This document shows, one piece after another, positions 1-6,851 of a stretch of DNA of 8,779 nucleotides. The notes below the pieces were generated by a model. The model was not told the origin of the DNA. It did not search any database and saw only the letters and a program-made list of their open reading frames with translations. Each line of letters starts with the position of its first letter. The stretch's first letter is position 1. The translations under genes were made by a program, and so were the position numbers. This stretch comes from Spirochaetales bacterium (GTDB lineage Bacteria > Spirochaetota > Spirochaetia > SZUA-6 > DRHE01): NCBI GenBank assembly GCA_023136785.1, contig JAGLQP010000062.1, positions 1 through 8,779 on the forward strand, read 5' to 3'.

Positions 1-1
1 G

Positions 2-1006
2 CACGTCAGCCTCCCGTATCTGGAAGAAGGGAATGTCGGGCTTCAGGTGTTTGCCGCCTATGTTCCGGGAACACTACCAGAAGATCAGGGTTTCTCTTTT
101 GTTTTGCAGACGATCAACCGGATCAAAGAGGAGATCGATAAATATTCCTCCCGGATTGCTCTGTGCCGCAACAGTCATGAAGTTAGGGCGGCTGCGGCCC
201 AAGGTAAGATCGCCGCACTCCTGGCCGTAGAAAACGGAGACGCCATAGAGAATGATTTAAAAAAGCTGGAAGCGCTCCACAAAATGGATGTACGGCTCTT
301 GACCCTGATTCATTCCAAGAGCAATGACTGGGTGATCTCCTCGAATGACAAGGAACCGAAGTTTGACGGTCTTTCCGGATTCGGAGAAGAGGTGGTAGCG
401 GCGATGAATGATCTGGGGATGATTATTGATATTTCCCACGCTCACGATCGGACGGTGGAGAGAGTTCTTGCACTCAGCCGAACTCCGATTGTAGCCTCCC
501 ACTCCTGTATGTATGGAATCTGTCCGATCCCGCGAAACATAAAAGACGATCTGATCCGCGGTATTTCTGCCGGCGGAGGTGTTGTCGGAGCAGCCTTTCA
601 GCCCGCCTTTCTGGATTGTGCATTCAGGGAGATCATGGAAAAACGAGGCAAGGATGTGTTTTCCGAGCTCGATCGTTTGACGAGACGGGCAGGGGCTGAT
701 GGCGCCAAGCTAGGTAGGGCCTGGATGAAATTTGCGAAAAATTTCAAGAACATGAGGCAACAGGAAAGAGTCCCCCTCGAAAAGCTCCTCCGACACATTG
801 ATTACCTCGTCGATCTGGTCGGGGAGGATCATGCCGCCTTCGGCTCGGATTTTGACGGCATCCCCGACACACCCGTGGGCTTAGAGGATTGTAGGGGCTT
901 CGTCAACATTCTCGAAGGGCTAGACCTGCGCGGCTATTCACGGGGGCGACTGGAGAAGATCTGCTGGTCCAACTTCTTGCGCGTGTTGAAAACCGTATGC
1001 GGATAG
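2..1006 (+). CDS. Membrane dipeptidase, peptidase family M19 (5'-truncated by window edge)
   Basis: This is a zinc dipeptidase of the renal dipeptidase (M19) family, which hydrolyses dipeptides, often with a D- or dehydro-residue. The frame is open from base 2, and the residues before the GTG at 47 (HVSLPYLEEGNVGLQ) match the family's conserved early HVDLPRLREGGVG-type segment. That GTG is therefore internal and the true start lies left of the window. Numbering from the GTG, visible motifs are VENG with the bridging Glu62, LTLIHS with His89, DISHAHD with His131, ASHS with His152, a PRN motif at 162-164, and GSDFDG with Asp270. Near the end, SNFLRVL resembles the family's usual GgNflRvl. The N-terminal HxD metal motif must lie in the missing part, roughly 30-50 residues by family length. 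No signal peptide can be judged. The stop is TAG. No neighbour suggests a specific substrate; family assignment is firm, substrate unknown. Confidence 0.9.
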   Translation, partial: HVSLPYLEEGNVGLQVFAAYVPGTLPEDQGFSFVLQTINRIKEEIDKYSSRIALCRNSHEVRAAAAQGKIAALLAVENGDAIENDLKKLEALHKMDVRLLTLIHSKSNDWVISSNDKEPKFDGLSGFGEEVVAAMNDLGMIIDISHAHDRTVERVLALSRTPIVASHSCMYGICPIPRNIKDDLIRGISAGGGVVGAAFQPAFLDCAFREIMEKRGKDVFSELDRLTRRAGADGAKLGRAWMKFAKNFKNMRQQERVPLEKLLRHIDYLVDLVGEDHAAFGSDFDGIPDTPVGLEDCRGFVNILEGLDLRGYSRGRLEKICWSNFLRVLKTVCG

Positions 1007-1041
1007 AGGACTGCCCCTGCGGTGTATTTTCTCACTTACCG

Positions 1042-1270
1042 CTACTCCCCATCGGTAACAAGCCCGTGCTGAACCGTATACAGGTCCGCGTACAATCCCG
1101 GTTGGCCAATCAGCTGGTCATGGCTTCCCCGTTGCTGGAATATGGCTTTCAAGTCCCCGGCGGGAATCAGAGAATCCACCATGATTTTGATCAGATAGGG
1201 CTACGGCGATCAGATCGCTGACCAGCAGATACCAATAAGGCCTGTAGTATACGAGCACTCGTCGGATCAT
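1042..1270 (-). pseudogene. Relic of an ABC exporter (fused membrane/ATPase type), internally deleted and frameshifted
   Basis: Two minus-strand frames together spell the two ends of an ABC exporter. From an ATG at 1270-1268 one frame begins MIRRVLVYYRPYWYLLV, typical of the start of such transporters ahead of TM1. After about 23 codons the homology moves to another frame. From 1200 this reads PYLIKIMVDSLIPAGDL, the classic segment after TM1, where family members read GPyLikiaiDnyIPagDl. Seven residues later the same open frame becomes GSHDQLIGQPGLYADLY, the usual tail after the ATPase D-loop/H-loop region, and ends with TAG at 1042. Walker A, signature and Walker B motifs and nearly all membrane helices are absent, a loss of roughly 500 codons. 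The relic begins 9 bp after the diguanylate cyclase stop, so it was probably once in that operon. A real deletion is most likely; a misassembly collapsing an intact gene is the alternative. Confidence 0.75.
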
Positions 1271-1279
1271 GCCGGCGGC

Positions 1280-2461
1280 CTATTCTTCTCGTGGCTTTGA
1301 CCGACCCTTATTGCGCTTTTTGTTCCGGTACATCGATTTGTCCGCCTGTACGAGAAGCTCGTTGAGAGATACTGGATTCTGAGGATCAAAGGTGGCCACT
1401 CCCATGCTGATGTAGAGTGGCCTCTTCACCCGGCTATTATAGACTTCAAGATTTTCTTTCAGTCGTCTGAAGAGTACGTTCGGATTGATCTCAGGTTTCT
1501 CCGTAACGAGGACCACGAACTCATCCCCACCGATGCGGGAAATAATGTCGGATTCCCTGAAGCTTTGCCGCAGTATTTGGGCAGCATCCACTAAAGCCCG
1601 GTCCCCTTCATGGTGCCCGAAGCGGTCGTTGATTCCTTTTAGGCCGTCCAAATCTGCGGAAACGAGAAGCATGCCCCGGTGAGTCCTAGCTGCGATCTTG
1701 ATCTGCTGCTCCGCCAGGATGAAGAATCCCCTCCGGTTGTACAGTCCGGTGAGCTCGTCGGACAGGGATAGTGTCCGCAGCTCTTCCAGTACCCGCTGCC
1801 TGTCCTGAAGGTACTGGGTCGCTCTGGACACACTGATAATCACGGCGATCAACAGAACCGCTGCCATCCCGAAGAGCACAGCCGAAGACAGGTTGATCAG
1901 GGATCTGATTTTCTGCTTCTCGGTGCTTATATCGTAGTAGATCTCGAAAACACCGATCAGTCTCCCCTCCCGGATGATTGGGACATAGGTTTCAACCACG
2001 TCCGTGGTCATGTACCGGTTCTCAGATGACGTTTCACCCCTCGCCACCTGTTCGACCAGAACCTTCGGGTCAGCAAGCATCTGACGGAAATACGGATCCT
2101 GATTCACCTCACCGATCTGTTCGGGTTCGCTGGAATAGAGGATCTGTCCGGATGGTGAATAAATAACCAGCCGGATGAAATGAGCGTCCCGCTCGACGTT
2201 CCGGATCTGATTGACCGTCTCCTTGCTCAGTGAGCCAGGCTCTAATTCCTGGTCGTCAACGATGATCAATGCGCTGAGGTATTTCCCAATTCCCACCGCC
2301 TCATTCAAGGTAAACTCTTCGAGGAGCCGGGTGATGTTCGGGTATTGGTGAAAGAGCGTGAACAATGGGAACAGGACAATCGTGATGATTGACACTACCA
2401 AGATGACCCTGAGAAAAGTGGGTCTGGAGTAGGTAATTCTGTCAACGGTGTCGAGCTTCAT
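1280..2461 (-). CDS. Membrane diguanylate cyclase with periplasmic sensor region and GGDEF domain
   Basis: This 393-residue protein is predicted to make cyclic di-GMP from two GTP. Hydrophobic helices at about 18-37 and 190-211 flank a periplasmic region of about 150 residues. That region has a Cache/PAS-like stretch (LVIYSPSGQILYSS, then DPYFRQML) and probably senses a small ligand. A short linker (212-232) leads to a GGDEF domain at about 233-385. It starts with SDELTGLYNRRGF, carries metal-binding Asp270 in SADLDG, and has an intact GGDEF active site at 311-315. RESD at 302-305 sits exactly five residues before the active site, the position of the inhibitory I-site, so product feedback is expected. 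No EAL or HD-GYP domain is present. The ATG start is followed directly by the first membrane helix; no strong ribosome site precedes it. It lies 61 bp after the epimerase on the same strand. Cotranscription with that operon is possible, but a functional link is inference only. Confidence 0.93.
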   Translation of the reverse strand: MKLDTVDRITYSRPTFLRVILVVSIITIVLFPLFTLFHQYPNITRLLEEFTLNEAVGIGKYLSALIIVDDQELEPGSLSKETVNQIRNVERDAHFIRLVIYSPSGQILYSSEPEQIGEVNQDPYFRQMLADPKVLVEQVARGETSSENRYMTTDVVETYVPIIREGRLIGVFEIYYDISTEKQKIRSLINLSSAVLFGMAAVLLIAVIISVSRATQYLQDRQRVLEELRTLSLSDELTGLYNRRGFFILAEQQIKIAARTHRGMLLVSADLDGLKGINDRFGHHEGDRALVDAAQILRQSFRESDIISRIGGDEFVVLVTEKPEINPNVLFRRLKENLEVYNSRVKRPLYISMGVATFDPQNPVSLNELLVQADKSMYRNKKRNKGRSKPREE

Positions 2462-2522
2462 CTTTGCTTTAAAAATACCCTACCGCGACAGGTGCATGCA
2501 ACCAGGGTTTCGCTAAACTCCG

Positions 2523-2924
2523 TCACTTCAGCTGGGTGAGCTCGGTGAGCACCTTAGCCGAAGATCTGGAGTGAAGGAAGGCGATCCGGCTGCCGTGAGC
2601 CCCGGAGCGGGGCGTCTCGTCGATCATTCGGATCTGTTTACCTTTTAGTTCTGCGATCTGTTCTTCGATATCATCCACCTGATAGGAGATATGATGCATC
2701 CCCTCCCCGCGCTTCTCGATGAACGCGGCGACCGGGCTGTCGGCGGCGGTTGGCTCGAGGAGCTCTATGTTCACCTCTCCGACGCGAAATACAGCCAGGC
2801 GCACCTTCTGGTCTTCCACAACTTCTGTTCCCCTGTATTCCAACTTCAGCACGTCCCTGTAGAAGGGGATATGTTCCTCCAAAGAGCGGACCGCGATGGC
2901 GATATGGTTAATTTGTTCGATCAC
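2523..2924 (-). CDS. mce: Methylmalonyl-CoA epimerase (VOC family)
   Basis: This 133-residue protein is predicted to interconvert (R)- and (S)-methylmalonyl-CoA in the cytoplasm, linking propionyl-CoA carboxylation to the mutase. It is a paired-beta-alpha-beta VOC fold protein of normal family length. Characteristic segments are INHIAIAV (His7), FYRDVLKLE, IELLEPT, the stretch SPVAAFIEKRGEGMHHISY (His77/His78), and LTELTQ (Glu128). The early His, the GxHH His and the C-terminal Glu correspond to metal ligands of characterised epimerases, and Glu37 in the EVVEDQKVR stretch is a candidate catalytic base. Translation starts at a GTG inside the 3' end of meaB, a 17-nt overlap, preceded by a strong Shine-Dalgarno AAGGAGGG about six bases upstream. 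The overlap and strong site imply translational coupling. It is the last metabolic gene of the operon. Assignment is supported by both motifs and context. Confidence 0.96.
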   Translation of the reverse strand: MIEQINHIAIAVRSLEEHIPFYRDVLKLEYRGTEVVEDQKVRLAVFRVGEVNIELLEPTAADSPVAAFIEKRGEGMHHISYQVDDIEEQIAELKGKQIRMIDETPRSGAHGSRIAFLHSRSSAKVLTELTQLK

Positions 2925-3873
2925 CTCTTCCCTCCTTCAGGAAATTCTGGATCTGTTTGTTGATCAAGGCGTACGGACATGCCTTGCGTCTGTAGAGGGT
3001 ATCTGCCCAATCCGGAAGCTGTTTGGAAACCTCGATGTGAACGTCCATCAGCTGGTGAATTTTTCGGTTCAGCACCCCCATCAGCTCCCTCTCCAGGCGG
3101 AACCGGCGTTTCTGTTCCAGTTTGCCGGAACGAGCGATCTCGGTCCGGTGGGCAGCGATTGCCTCCCGCAGCAACCCAATCCCCTCGCCATTTGTGGCGC
3201 TGGTCATGACAATCGGGTTGGTCACGGTATCTTCTCCGGGGTTCTTGAAGCTCAAGACGTACTCCACCTCCATCAGCAGCTTATCCGCCCCGGGCATATC
3301 TTTCTTGTTGATGATGAAGATATCTCCTATCTCCATCACTCCGGCCTTCATGGCCTGAATTTCGTCGCCCATGCCCGGCATAAGGACCAGGAGTACGATA
3401 TCAGAGAGCTCTACGATCTTTACTTCGGTCTGTCCAACGCCGATCGTCTCGATGAAGATCGTGTCGTAGCCTGCGGCGTCCAAGACTTTGAGAACGTCTC
3501 CCGTAGCGGCGGCTACGCCACCGAGAAATCCTCGGGAGGCCATGGAGCGGATGAACACTCCAGGGTCGGTGGCGTGCTCTTGCATGCGCAGGCGGTCTCC
3601 CAGGACAGCCCCCCCGGAAAAGGGCGAGCTGGGGTCTATGGCGATTACCGCTACCTTGTGTCCGGATCGACGTTCCAGGGTGATCAGCCTGTCAACCAGG
3701 GTACTCTTGCCGGCGCCGGGACTTCCCGTCACTCCCAGGATCAGAGCACGACCCGTGTGCGGGAACAGGGAGTCCGCCAAAAGTTCTGCTTCCGGCTCGA
3801 GGTCTTCGATCAGCGAGATTGCCCGGGCAATAGCCCGTACTTCCCCGCGGCGGATGTCATCGACCAGATCCAT
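2908..3873 (-). CDS. meaB: Methylmalonyl-CoA mutase-associated G-protein chaperone MeaB
   Basis: MeaB is a GTPase that binds methylmalonyl-CoA mutase, gates adenosylcobalamin delivery and protects the mutase from inactivation. The 321-residue sequence has normal family length. It shows the P-loop GSPGAGKST (50-58), the stretch [17 protein letters not shown] (79-94), the [10 protein letters not shown] switch/Walker B region (141-150), [17 protein letters not shown] (162-178), and the NKKD guanine-specificity motif (189-192). A helical C-terminal region (about 235-315) matches the family's dimerisation part. It starts at ATG 3873, overlapping the cobalamin-subunit stop by 17 nt, with no strong ribosome site of its own, so coupling to the upstream gene is likely. 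Its own 3' end overlaps the epimerase start by another 17 nt. The old name ArgK (LAO/AO transport ATPase) refers to the same family; the mutase context makes the MeaB role clear. Confidence 0.97.
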   Translation of the reverse strand: MDLVDDIRRGEVRAIARAISLIEDLEPEAELLADSLFPHTGRALILGVTGSPGAGKSTLVDRLITLERRSGHKVAVIAIDPSSPFSGGAVLGDRLRMQEHATDPGVFIRSMASRGFLGGVAAATGDVLKVLDAAGYDTIFIETIGVGQTEVKIVELSDIVLLVLMPGMGDEIQAMKAGVMEIGDIFIINKKDMPGADKLLMEVEYVLSFKNPGEDTVTNPIVMTSATNGEGIGLLREAIAAHRTEIARSGKLEQKRRFRLERELMGVLNRKIHQLMDVHIEVSKQLPDWADTLYRRKACPYALINKQIQNFLKEGRGDRTN

Positions 3874-4255
3874 GCTCTATGAACTCGACGATCTGTTCTG
3901 TGCTCGTGCCCGGGCCGAAGACGGCCTGCACCCCCTTTTCTTTGAGCAAGGGGATATCTTCTTCCGGGATGATTCCCCCACCGATGACCTTGATGTCCTC
4001 CGCACCGTTCTCCTTGAGCAGATCCACTACCCGAGGAAACAGTTCGTTGTGAGCGCCGGAGAGAAGACTCAAACCCACGAAATCCACGTCTTCCTGGATT
4101 GCGGTCTGCACGATGGCTTCCGGAGTCTGGCGGATCCCGGTATAGATGACCTCGTAACCCTCGTCCCGAAGCGTACGGGCTATGAACTTTGCACCCCGAT
4201 CGTGTCCGTCCAGACCGGGTTTGGCAATAAGGATTCTTGTTTTCTTACTGGGCAT
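3857..4255 (-). CDS. mcmA2: Methylmalonyl-CoA mutase, cobalamin-binding (small) subunit
   Basis: This is the stand-alone B12-binding subunit of a split methylmalonyl-CoA mutase, about 132 residues. It corresponds to the C-terminal domain of the single-chain enzymes. The hallmark DGHDRG lies near the N-terminus within [14 protein letters not shown]; its His is the lower axial cobalt ligand (DxHxxG). The family's GLSLLSGAH motif and the [12 protein letters not shown] loop follow, both part of the Rossmann-like cobalamin fold. The preferred start is ATG 4255. GGAGG at 4265-4261 is five bases upstream of it, whereas the in-frame GTG at 4261 overlaps the Shine-Dalgarno itself. The gene follows the catalytic subunit by 10 bp, and its Shine-Dalgarno region reaches the TGA of that gene. 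Its 3' end overlaps meaB by 17 nt. It must pair with the adjacent catalytic subunit to form active enzyme. Confidence 0.96.
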   Translation of the reverse strand: MPSKKTRILIAKPGLDGHDRGAKFIARTLRDEGYEVIYTGIRQTPEAIVQTAIQEDVDFVGLSLLSGAHNELFPRVVDLLKENGAEDIKVIGGGIIPEEDIPLLKEKGVQAVFGPGTSTEQIVEFIEHGSGR

Positions 4256-4258
4256 CCT

Positions 4259-4267
4259 CACCTCCTC
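4259..4267 (-). promoter_or_regulatory. Strong ribosome binding site that decides the cobalamin-subunit start
   Basis: The minus strand reads GAGGAGGTG just before the cobalamin-binding subunit gene. The core GGAGG (4265-4261) is five bases from ATG 4255, good spacing, but runs into the alternative GTG at 4261. It also overlaps the TGA stop of the catalytic subunit (4268-4266). Ribosomes ending that gene would therefore release on top of the next initiation site, which fits 1:1 production of the two mutase subunits. Confidence 0.7.
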
Positions 4268-5939
4268 AAAGCACTATGGTTTCCTTGTGCTCGCCGAACT
4301 CATCTCGAAGCACCTGGCAGATCTCCCCCAGGGTGGCGTACTCCCGCACCGTCTCGAGAATCAGGGGCAGTAGATTCACAGCATCCTGCTTCGCCCCTTG
4401 TCGCAGTGCAGAGAGACTGTCCTGTACATGGGAGCTGTTGCGGCTGCGCTTTAACTGAGAAAGCTTGTCCGTTTGTACCTGCCGGATCGCCGGATCGACT
4501 CGTAGAAGATTTTCCGGTCTCTTTTCTTCCATCTGAAACTTGTTGATCCCGACCACCACCCGTTCACCCTTTTCAATATCCTTCTGGGTGCGAAAGGCGG
4601 CTTCCTGAATCTGCTTCTGGACATAGCCCTTCAAAATGGACGGCACCATACCGCCGAGGGCTTCGATCCTGTCGATATACTGCCAGACCTCCAGTTCGAT
4701 GCGATCGGTGAGAGCCTCAACGCAGTACGAACCGGCCAGGGGATCCACGGTAGATGTTACCCCTGACTCGTAGGCCAAGACCTGTTGGGTGCGTAGGGCC
4801 AGGCGCACCGATTCTTCAGCAGGGAGAGCCAGAGCTTCCTCCCTGCTGTTTGTGTGCAGGCTCTGAGTTCCTCCCAAGACCGCGGCCAGGGCTTGGATTG
4901 CGACCCGTACAATGTTGTTGTCCGGCTGTTGGGCGGTCAGGGTCGAACCACCGGTCTGGGTGTGAAAGCGCAGCATCATGGACTTGGGATCTGTCGCGTT
5001 GAACCGCTCCTTCATGATCCGAGCCCAGATTCGACGGGCGGCTCGGAACTTCGCTACCTCTTCCAACAGATCGTTGTGGGCGTTGAAGAAAAACGACAGC
5101 CTGCCGGCAAAATCATCCACGCTCAGCCCCGCCTTGAGCGCGGCACGAACGTACTCTATGCCGTTGGCCAAAGTGAAGGCTACCTCCTGGGAGGCGTCAC
5201 TGCCGGCTTCTCGGATGTGGTACCCGGAAATACTGATCGTGTTCCACTGAGGTACCTCCCGGCTGCAGTAGGCGAAAACGTCGGTGATCAGGCGCATCGA
5301 AGGGGCGGGCGGAAAGATATAGGTGCCCCGGGCGATGTATTCCTTGAGGATGTCGTTCTGGATCGTACCCCGCAGTTTGTCTTTCCCAATCCCCTTTTTT
5401 TCGGCTACTGCGATGTACATGGCCAGGAGGATCGCCGCCGGAGCGTTGATAGTCATGGACGTGGAGATTTTGTCAAGGGGAATACCGTCGAAGAGGATCT
5501 CCATATCTCTCAAGGTGTCGACGACTACACCGACTTTACCTACCTCTCCTTCTGCTCGGGGATCATCGGAGTCATAGCCGATCTGGGTGGGCAGATCGAA
5601 GGCTACCGAAAGACCCGTCTGCCCCTGCTCCAACAGAAACCTGTATCGCTGATTCGATTCTTCGGCGGTGCCGAACCCGGCGTATTGACGCATGGTCCAG
5701 AGCCGGCCTCGGTACATGGTAGGCTGCACTCCCCGGGTGTAGGGGTAGCGGCCGGGAAATCCCTGTTTTCCCAGGTATTCCTCTACGGAGAAACTTTCAG
5801 GAAGGTACAGGCGTTCGACAGGTTTATCCGATCCGGTAACGAACTCTGCTTTGAGTTCCGGGTATCGGCTGATCACCTTCCGAACGGTTGTTTCTTCCCA
5901 ATCCTTTTTTTGCTTCTTCAGTTCTTCTGGTAGCGGCAC
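4266..5939 (-). CDS. mcmA1: Methylmalonyl-CoA mutase, catalytic (large) subunit
   Basis: This 557-residue TIM-barrel subunit is predicted to interconvert (R)-methylmalonyl-CoA and succinyl-CoA with adenosylcobalamin supplied by the separate small subunit. Visible motifs are [20 protein letters not shown] (69-88), [14 protein letters not shown] (112-125), the [20 protein letters not shown] stretch (191-210), SGYHIREAG (238-246) and [15 protein letters not shown] (325-339). Tyr86, Arg204, Tyr240 and His241 align, with a constant offset of three, to Tyr89, Arg207, Tyr243 and His244 of the Propionibacterium enzyme. Tyr at 86 and Arg at 204 point to methylmalonyl-CoA rather than isobutyryl-CoA, whose mutases carry Phe and Gln there. 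The protein lacks the C-terminal B12 domain, as expected for the split form. It starts with GTG, preceded by an AAGGGG ribosome site six bases upstream, and lies 35 bp after the hydrolase gene. No broken or missing motif is seen. Confidence 0.97.
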   Translation of the reverse strand: MPLPEELKKQKKDWEETTVRKVISRYPELKAEFVTGSDKPVERLYLPESFSVEEYLGKQGFPGRYPYTRGVQPTMYRGRLWTMRQYAGFGTAEESNQRYRFLLEQGQTGLSVAFDLPTQIGYDSDDPRAEGEVGKVGVVVDTLRDMEILFDGIPLDKISTSMTINAPAAILLAMYIAVAEKKGIGKDKLRGTIQNDILKEYIARGTYIFPPAPSMRLITDVFAYCSREVPQWNTISISGYHIREAGSDASQEVAFTLANGIEYVRAALKAGLSVDDFAGRLSFFFNAHNDLLEEVAKFRAARRIWARIMKERFNATDPKSMMLRFHTQTGGSTLTAQQPDNNIVRVAIQALAAVLGGTQSLHTNSREEALALPAEESVRLALRTQQVLAYESGVTSTVDPLAGSYCVEALTDRIELEVWQYIDRIEALGGMVPSILKGYVQKQIQEAAFRTQKDIEKGERVVVGINKFQMEEKRPENLLRVDPAIRQVQTDKLSQLKRSRNSSHVQDSLSALRQGAKQDAVNLLPLILETVREYATLGEICQVLRDEFGEHKETIVL

Positions 5940-5974
5940 GGTTTTCCCCTTCTTCCCCGTCTGAAAACGAGTTG

Positions 5975-6652
5975 TCAGTACTCCAGGCTGTCCCCGATCG
6001 GCAGTACTCGAGCCTTCTGACCGCCTGACTGCACTTTCTTGACGAACTCCTCCGGTTCCACGTCGATCACATCGAAGGTCTTGAAGTGCATGGGGATGTA
6101 CATCCCGGCCTGAAGAAACTCAGCCGCCTTAGCGGCATCATCGATTCCCATGGTGAAGTTGTCCCCGATGGGGAGGACCGCCAGGTCGATACTGTTCATT
6201 TGGCCGATCAATTTCATGTCGTAGAACAGTCCCGTGTCTCCCGGATGGTACAGGGTCTTTCCATCCATGGTGATCAGAAAGCCGCAGGGATTTCCCGTGT
6301 AGGTGCCATCCGGGGCGACCGAACCGTGATGGGCAATGGTTAGTTTGACCCGTCCAAAGGGAAAATCATGAGCTCCGCCGATGTGCATAGGGTGGATCTC
6401 GGTACCCTGGCCGGCGCAGTAGATCGCCAGTTCGTTCGGGGCTACGATGGTGGCGTTGTTGGCTTTGGCGATTTCGATACCGTCACCGAGATGGTCATTA
6501 TGCCCGTGGGTCAGGAGGACGTAATCCACTTTGATCTCCTCCGGCCTGGCCGTAGCCAGAGGATTTCCCGACAGAAAGGGATCGATCACGATTCGTGCTT
6601 TGGATCCTTCCAGGGTAAAGGCTGCGTGTCCCAAATAGGTTAGACGGGGCAT
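5975..6652 (-). CDS. UPF0173-type metal-dependent hydrolase (metallo-beta-lactamase fold)
   Basis: This is a 225-residue hydrolase of the metallo-beta-lactamase superfamily, UPF0173/UlaG-like branch, whose natural substrate is generally unknown. It opens with [12 protein letters not shown] and [10 protein letters not shown], typical of the group. The dinuclear metal motif THGHNDH supplies His49, His51, Asp53 and His54. HH at 108-109, GDTG with Asp139, and PMHF with His189 provide the other expected ligands. No signal peptide is evident, so it is probably cytoplasmic. The start is set at ATG 6652 because AAAGGAG lies seven bases upstream. An in-frame start at 6706 would fall upstream of the predicted -10 box and transcript start. 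It is the first gene of the mutase operon. A thioesterase or lactonase role connected with acyl-CoA chemistry can be imagined, but nothing in the sequence proves it. Confidence 0.92.
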   Translation of the reverse strand: MPRLTYLGHAAFTLEGSKARIVIDPFLSGNPLATARPEEIKVDYVLLTHGHNDHLGDGIEIAKANNATIVAPNELAIYCAGQGTEIHPMHIGGAHDFPFGRVKLTIAHHGSVAPDGTYTGNPCGFLITMDGKTLYHPGDTGLFYDMKLIGQMNSIDLAVLPIGDNFTMGIDDAAKAAEFLQAGMYIPMHFKTFDVIDVEPEEFVKKVQSGGQKARVLPIGDSLEY

Positions 6653-6665
6653 GAAATACTCCTTT

Positions 6666-6678
6666 CCAAACGGTTTGG
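6666..6678. repeat. Inverted repeat in the leader of the mutase operon
   Basis: CCAAAC and GTTTGG form a perfect 6-bp inverted repeat around one central base. It lies between the predicted transcript start and the hydrolase ribosome site, which it directly abuts (6659-6665). The position would suit a repressor operator, or a small RNA hairpin affecting ribosome access. The repeat is short and could arise by chance. Confidence 0.45.
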
Positions 6679-6695
6679 TGGCTTGTCTCTCCTTC

Positions 6696-6725
6696 ACTAT
6701 ACGCAAGTTTCTGTTTTAATCTCAA
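6696..6725 (-). promoter_or_regulatory. Predicted sigma70-like promoter of the hydrolase-mutase operon
   Basis: Read on the minus strand, TTGAGA (6725-6720) and TATAGT (6701-6696) are separated by 18 bases. Each has one or two differences from the consensus TTGACA/TATAAT. The predicted transcript start is near 6689, leaving a leader of roughly 37 bases before ATG 6652. No cobalamin riboswitch can fit in so short a leader. Assignment rests on consensus match and position only. Confidence 0.6.
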
Positions 6726-6803
6726 GGGCACCGGGAGTGCCGGAACGAGCAGATCGAAAAAAAACTCTTGATTGTCCGTCCCCGTATAGATAGCTTTTGA
6801 ATA

Positions 6804-6819
6804 CGCAGTACTGCGCAGT
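6804..6819. repeat. Two overlapping palindromes ahead of the TPR gene, candidate operator
   Basis: CGCAGTACTGCG (6804-6815) and ACTGCGCAGT (6810-6819) are each perfect palindromes and share six bases, giving GCAGT-type half sites in alternating orientation. They lie 33-48 bases upstream of the TPR ATG, within the divergent intergenic region. This is where a dimeric regulator, or two dimers, could control the plus-strand gene. I could not find a convincing plus-strand promoter with good spacing, so the role is inferred from symmetry and location. Confidence 0.4.
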
Positions 6820-6851
6820 TGTAGCGCACTAACTTAAGTCGGAGAAACGAT

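Noticed and set aside
1010..1030. Possible terminator after the M19 gene (ACTGC-CCCT-GCGGT then GTATTTT)
   Set aside because: The stem is only 5 bp with a G-U pair and the T-run is short, too weak to call.
997..1221. Plus-strand open frame of 74 codons after the M19 gene
   Set aside because: It is antisense to the ABC-exporter relic, whose minus-strand residues have recognisable homology. The plus frame has no ribosome site or familiar motif.
2472..2508. Possible terminator between epimerase and diguanylate cyclase on the minus strand
   Set aside because: ACCCT/AGGGT gives only a 5-bp stem around a 22-base loop before a T-run. A -35/-10-like pair in the same place would start transcription at about the ATG, so neither is supportable.
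2896..3882. 328-codon plus-strand open frame opposite meaB
   Set aside because: It mirrors meaB on the opposite strand. MeaB has all its G-protein motifs and fits the operon; the shadow product is low-complexity and unrecognisable.
3488..4546. 352-codon plus-strand open frame spanning meaB, cobalamin subunit and mutase 3' end
   Set aside because: It runs antisense across three well-identified genes, is Arg/Pro/Ser-rich and has no family motif.
4854..5933. 359-codon plus-strand open frame opposite the mutase catalytic subunit
   Set aside because: Long antisense frames are common opposite GC-rich genes. The minus-strand product is a complete mutase subunit with catalytic residues; the plus product has no recognisable domain.
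6653..6695. Cobalamin riboswitch in the leader of the B12-dependent mutase operon
   Set aside because: The predicted leader is only about 37 bases, far too short for a cobalamin riboswitch of about 200 bases, and no B12-box-like sequence was seen.
6653..6706. Longer start for the UPF0173 hydrolase at 6706
   Set aside because: It lies upstream of the predicted -10 box and transcript start, and the extra residues are outside the family. ATG 6652 has a good Shine-Dalgarno.
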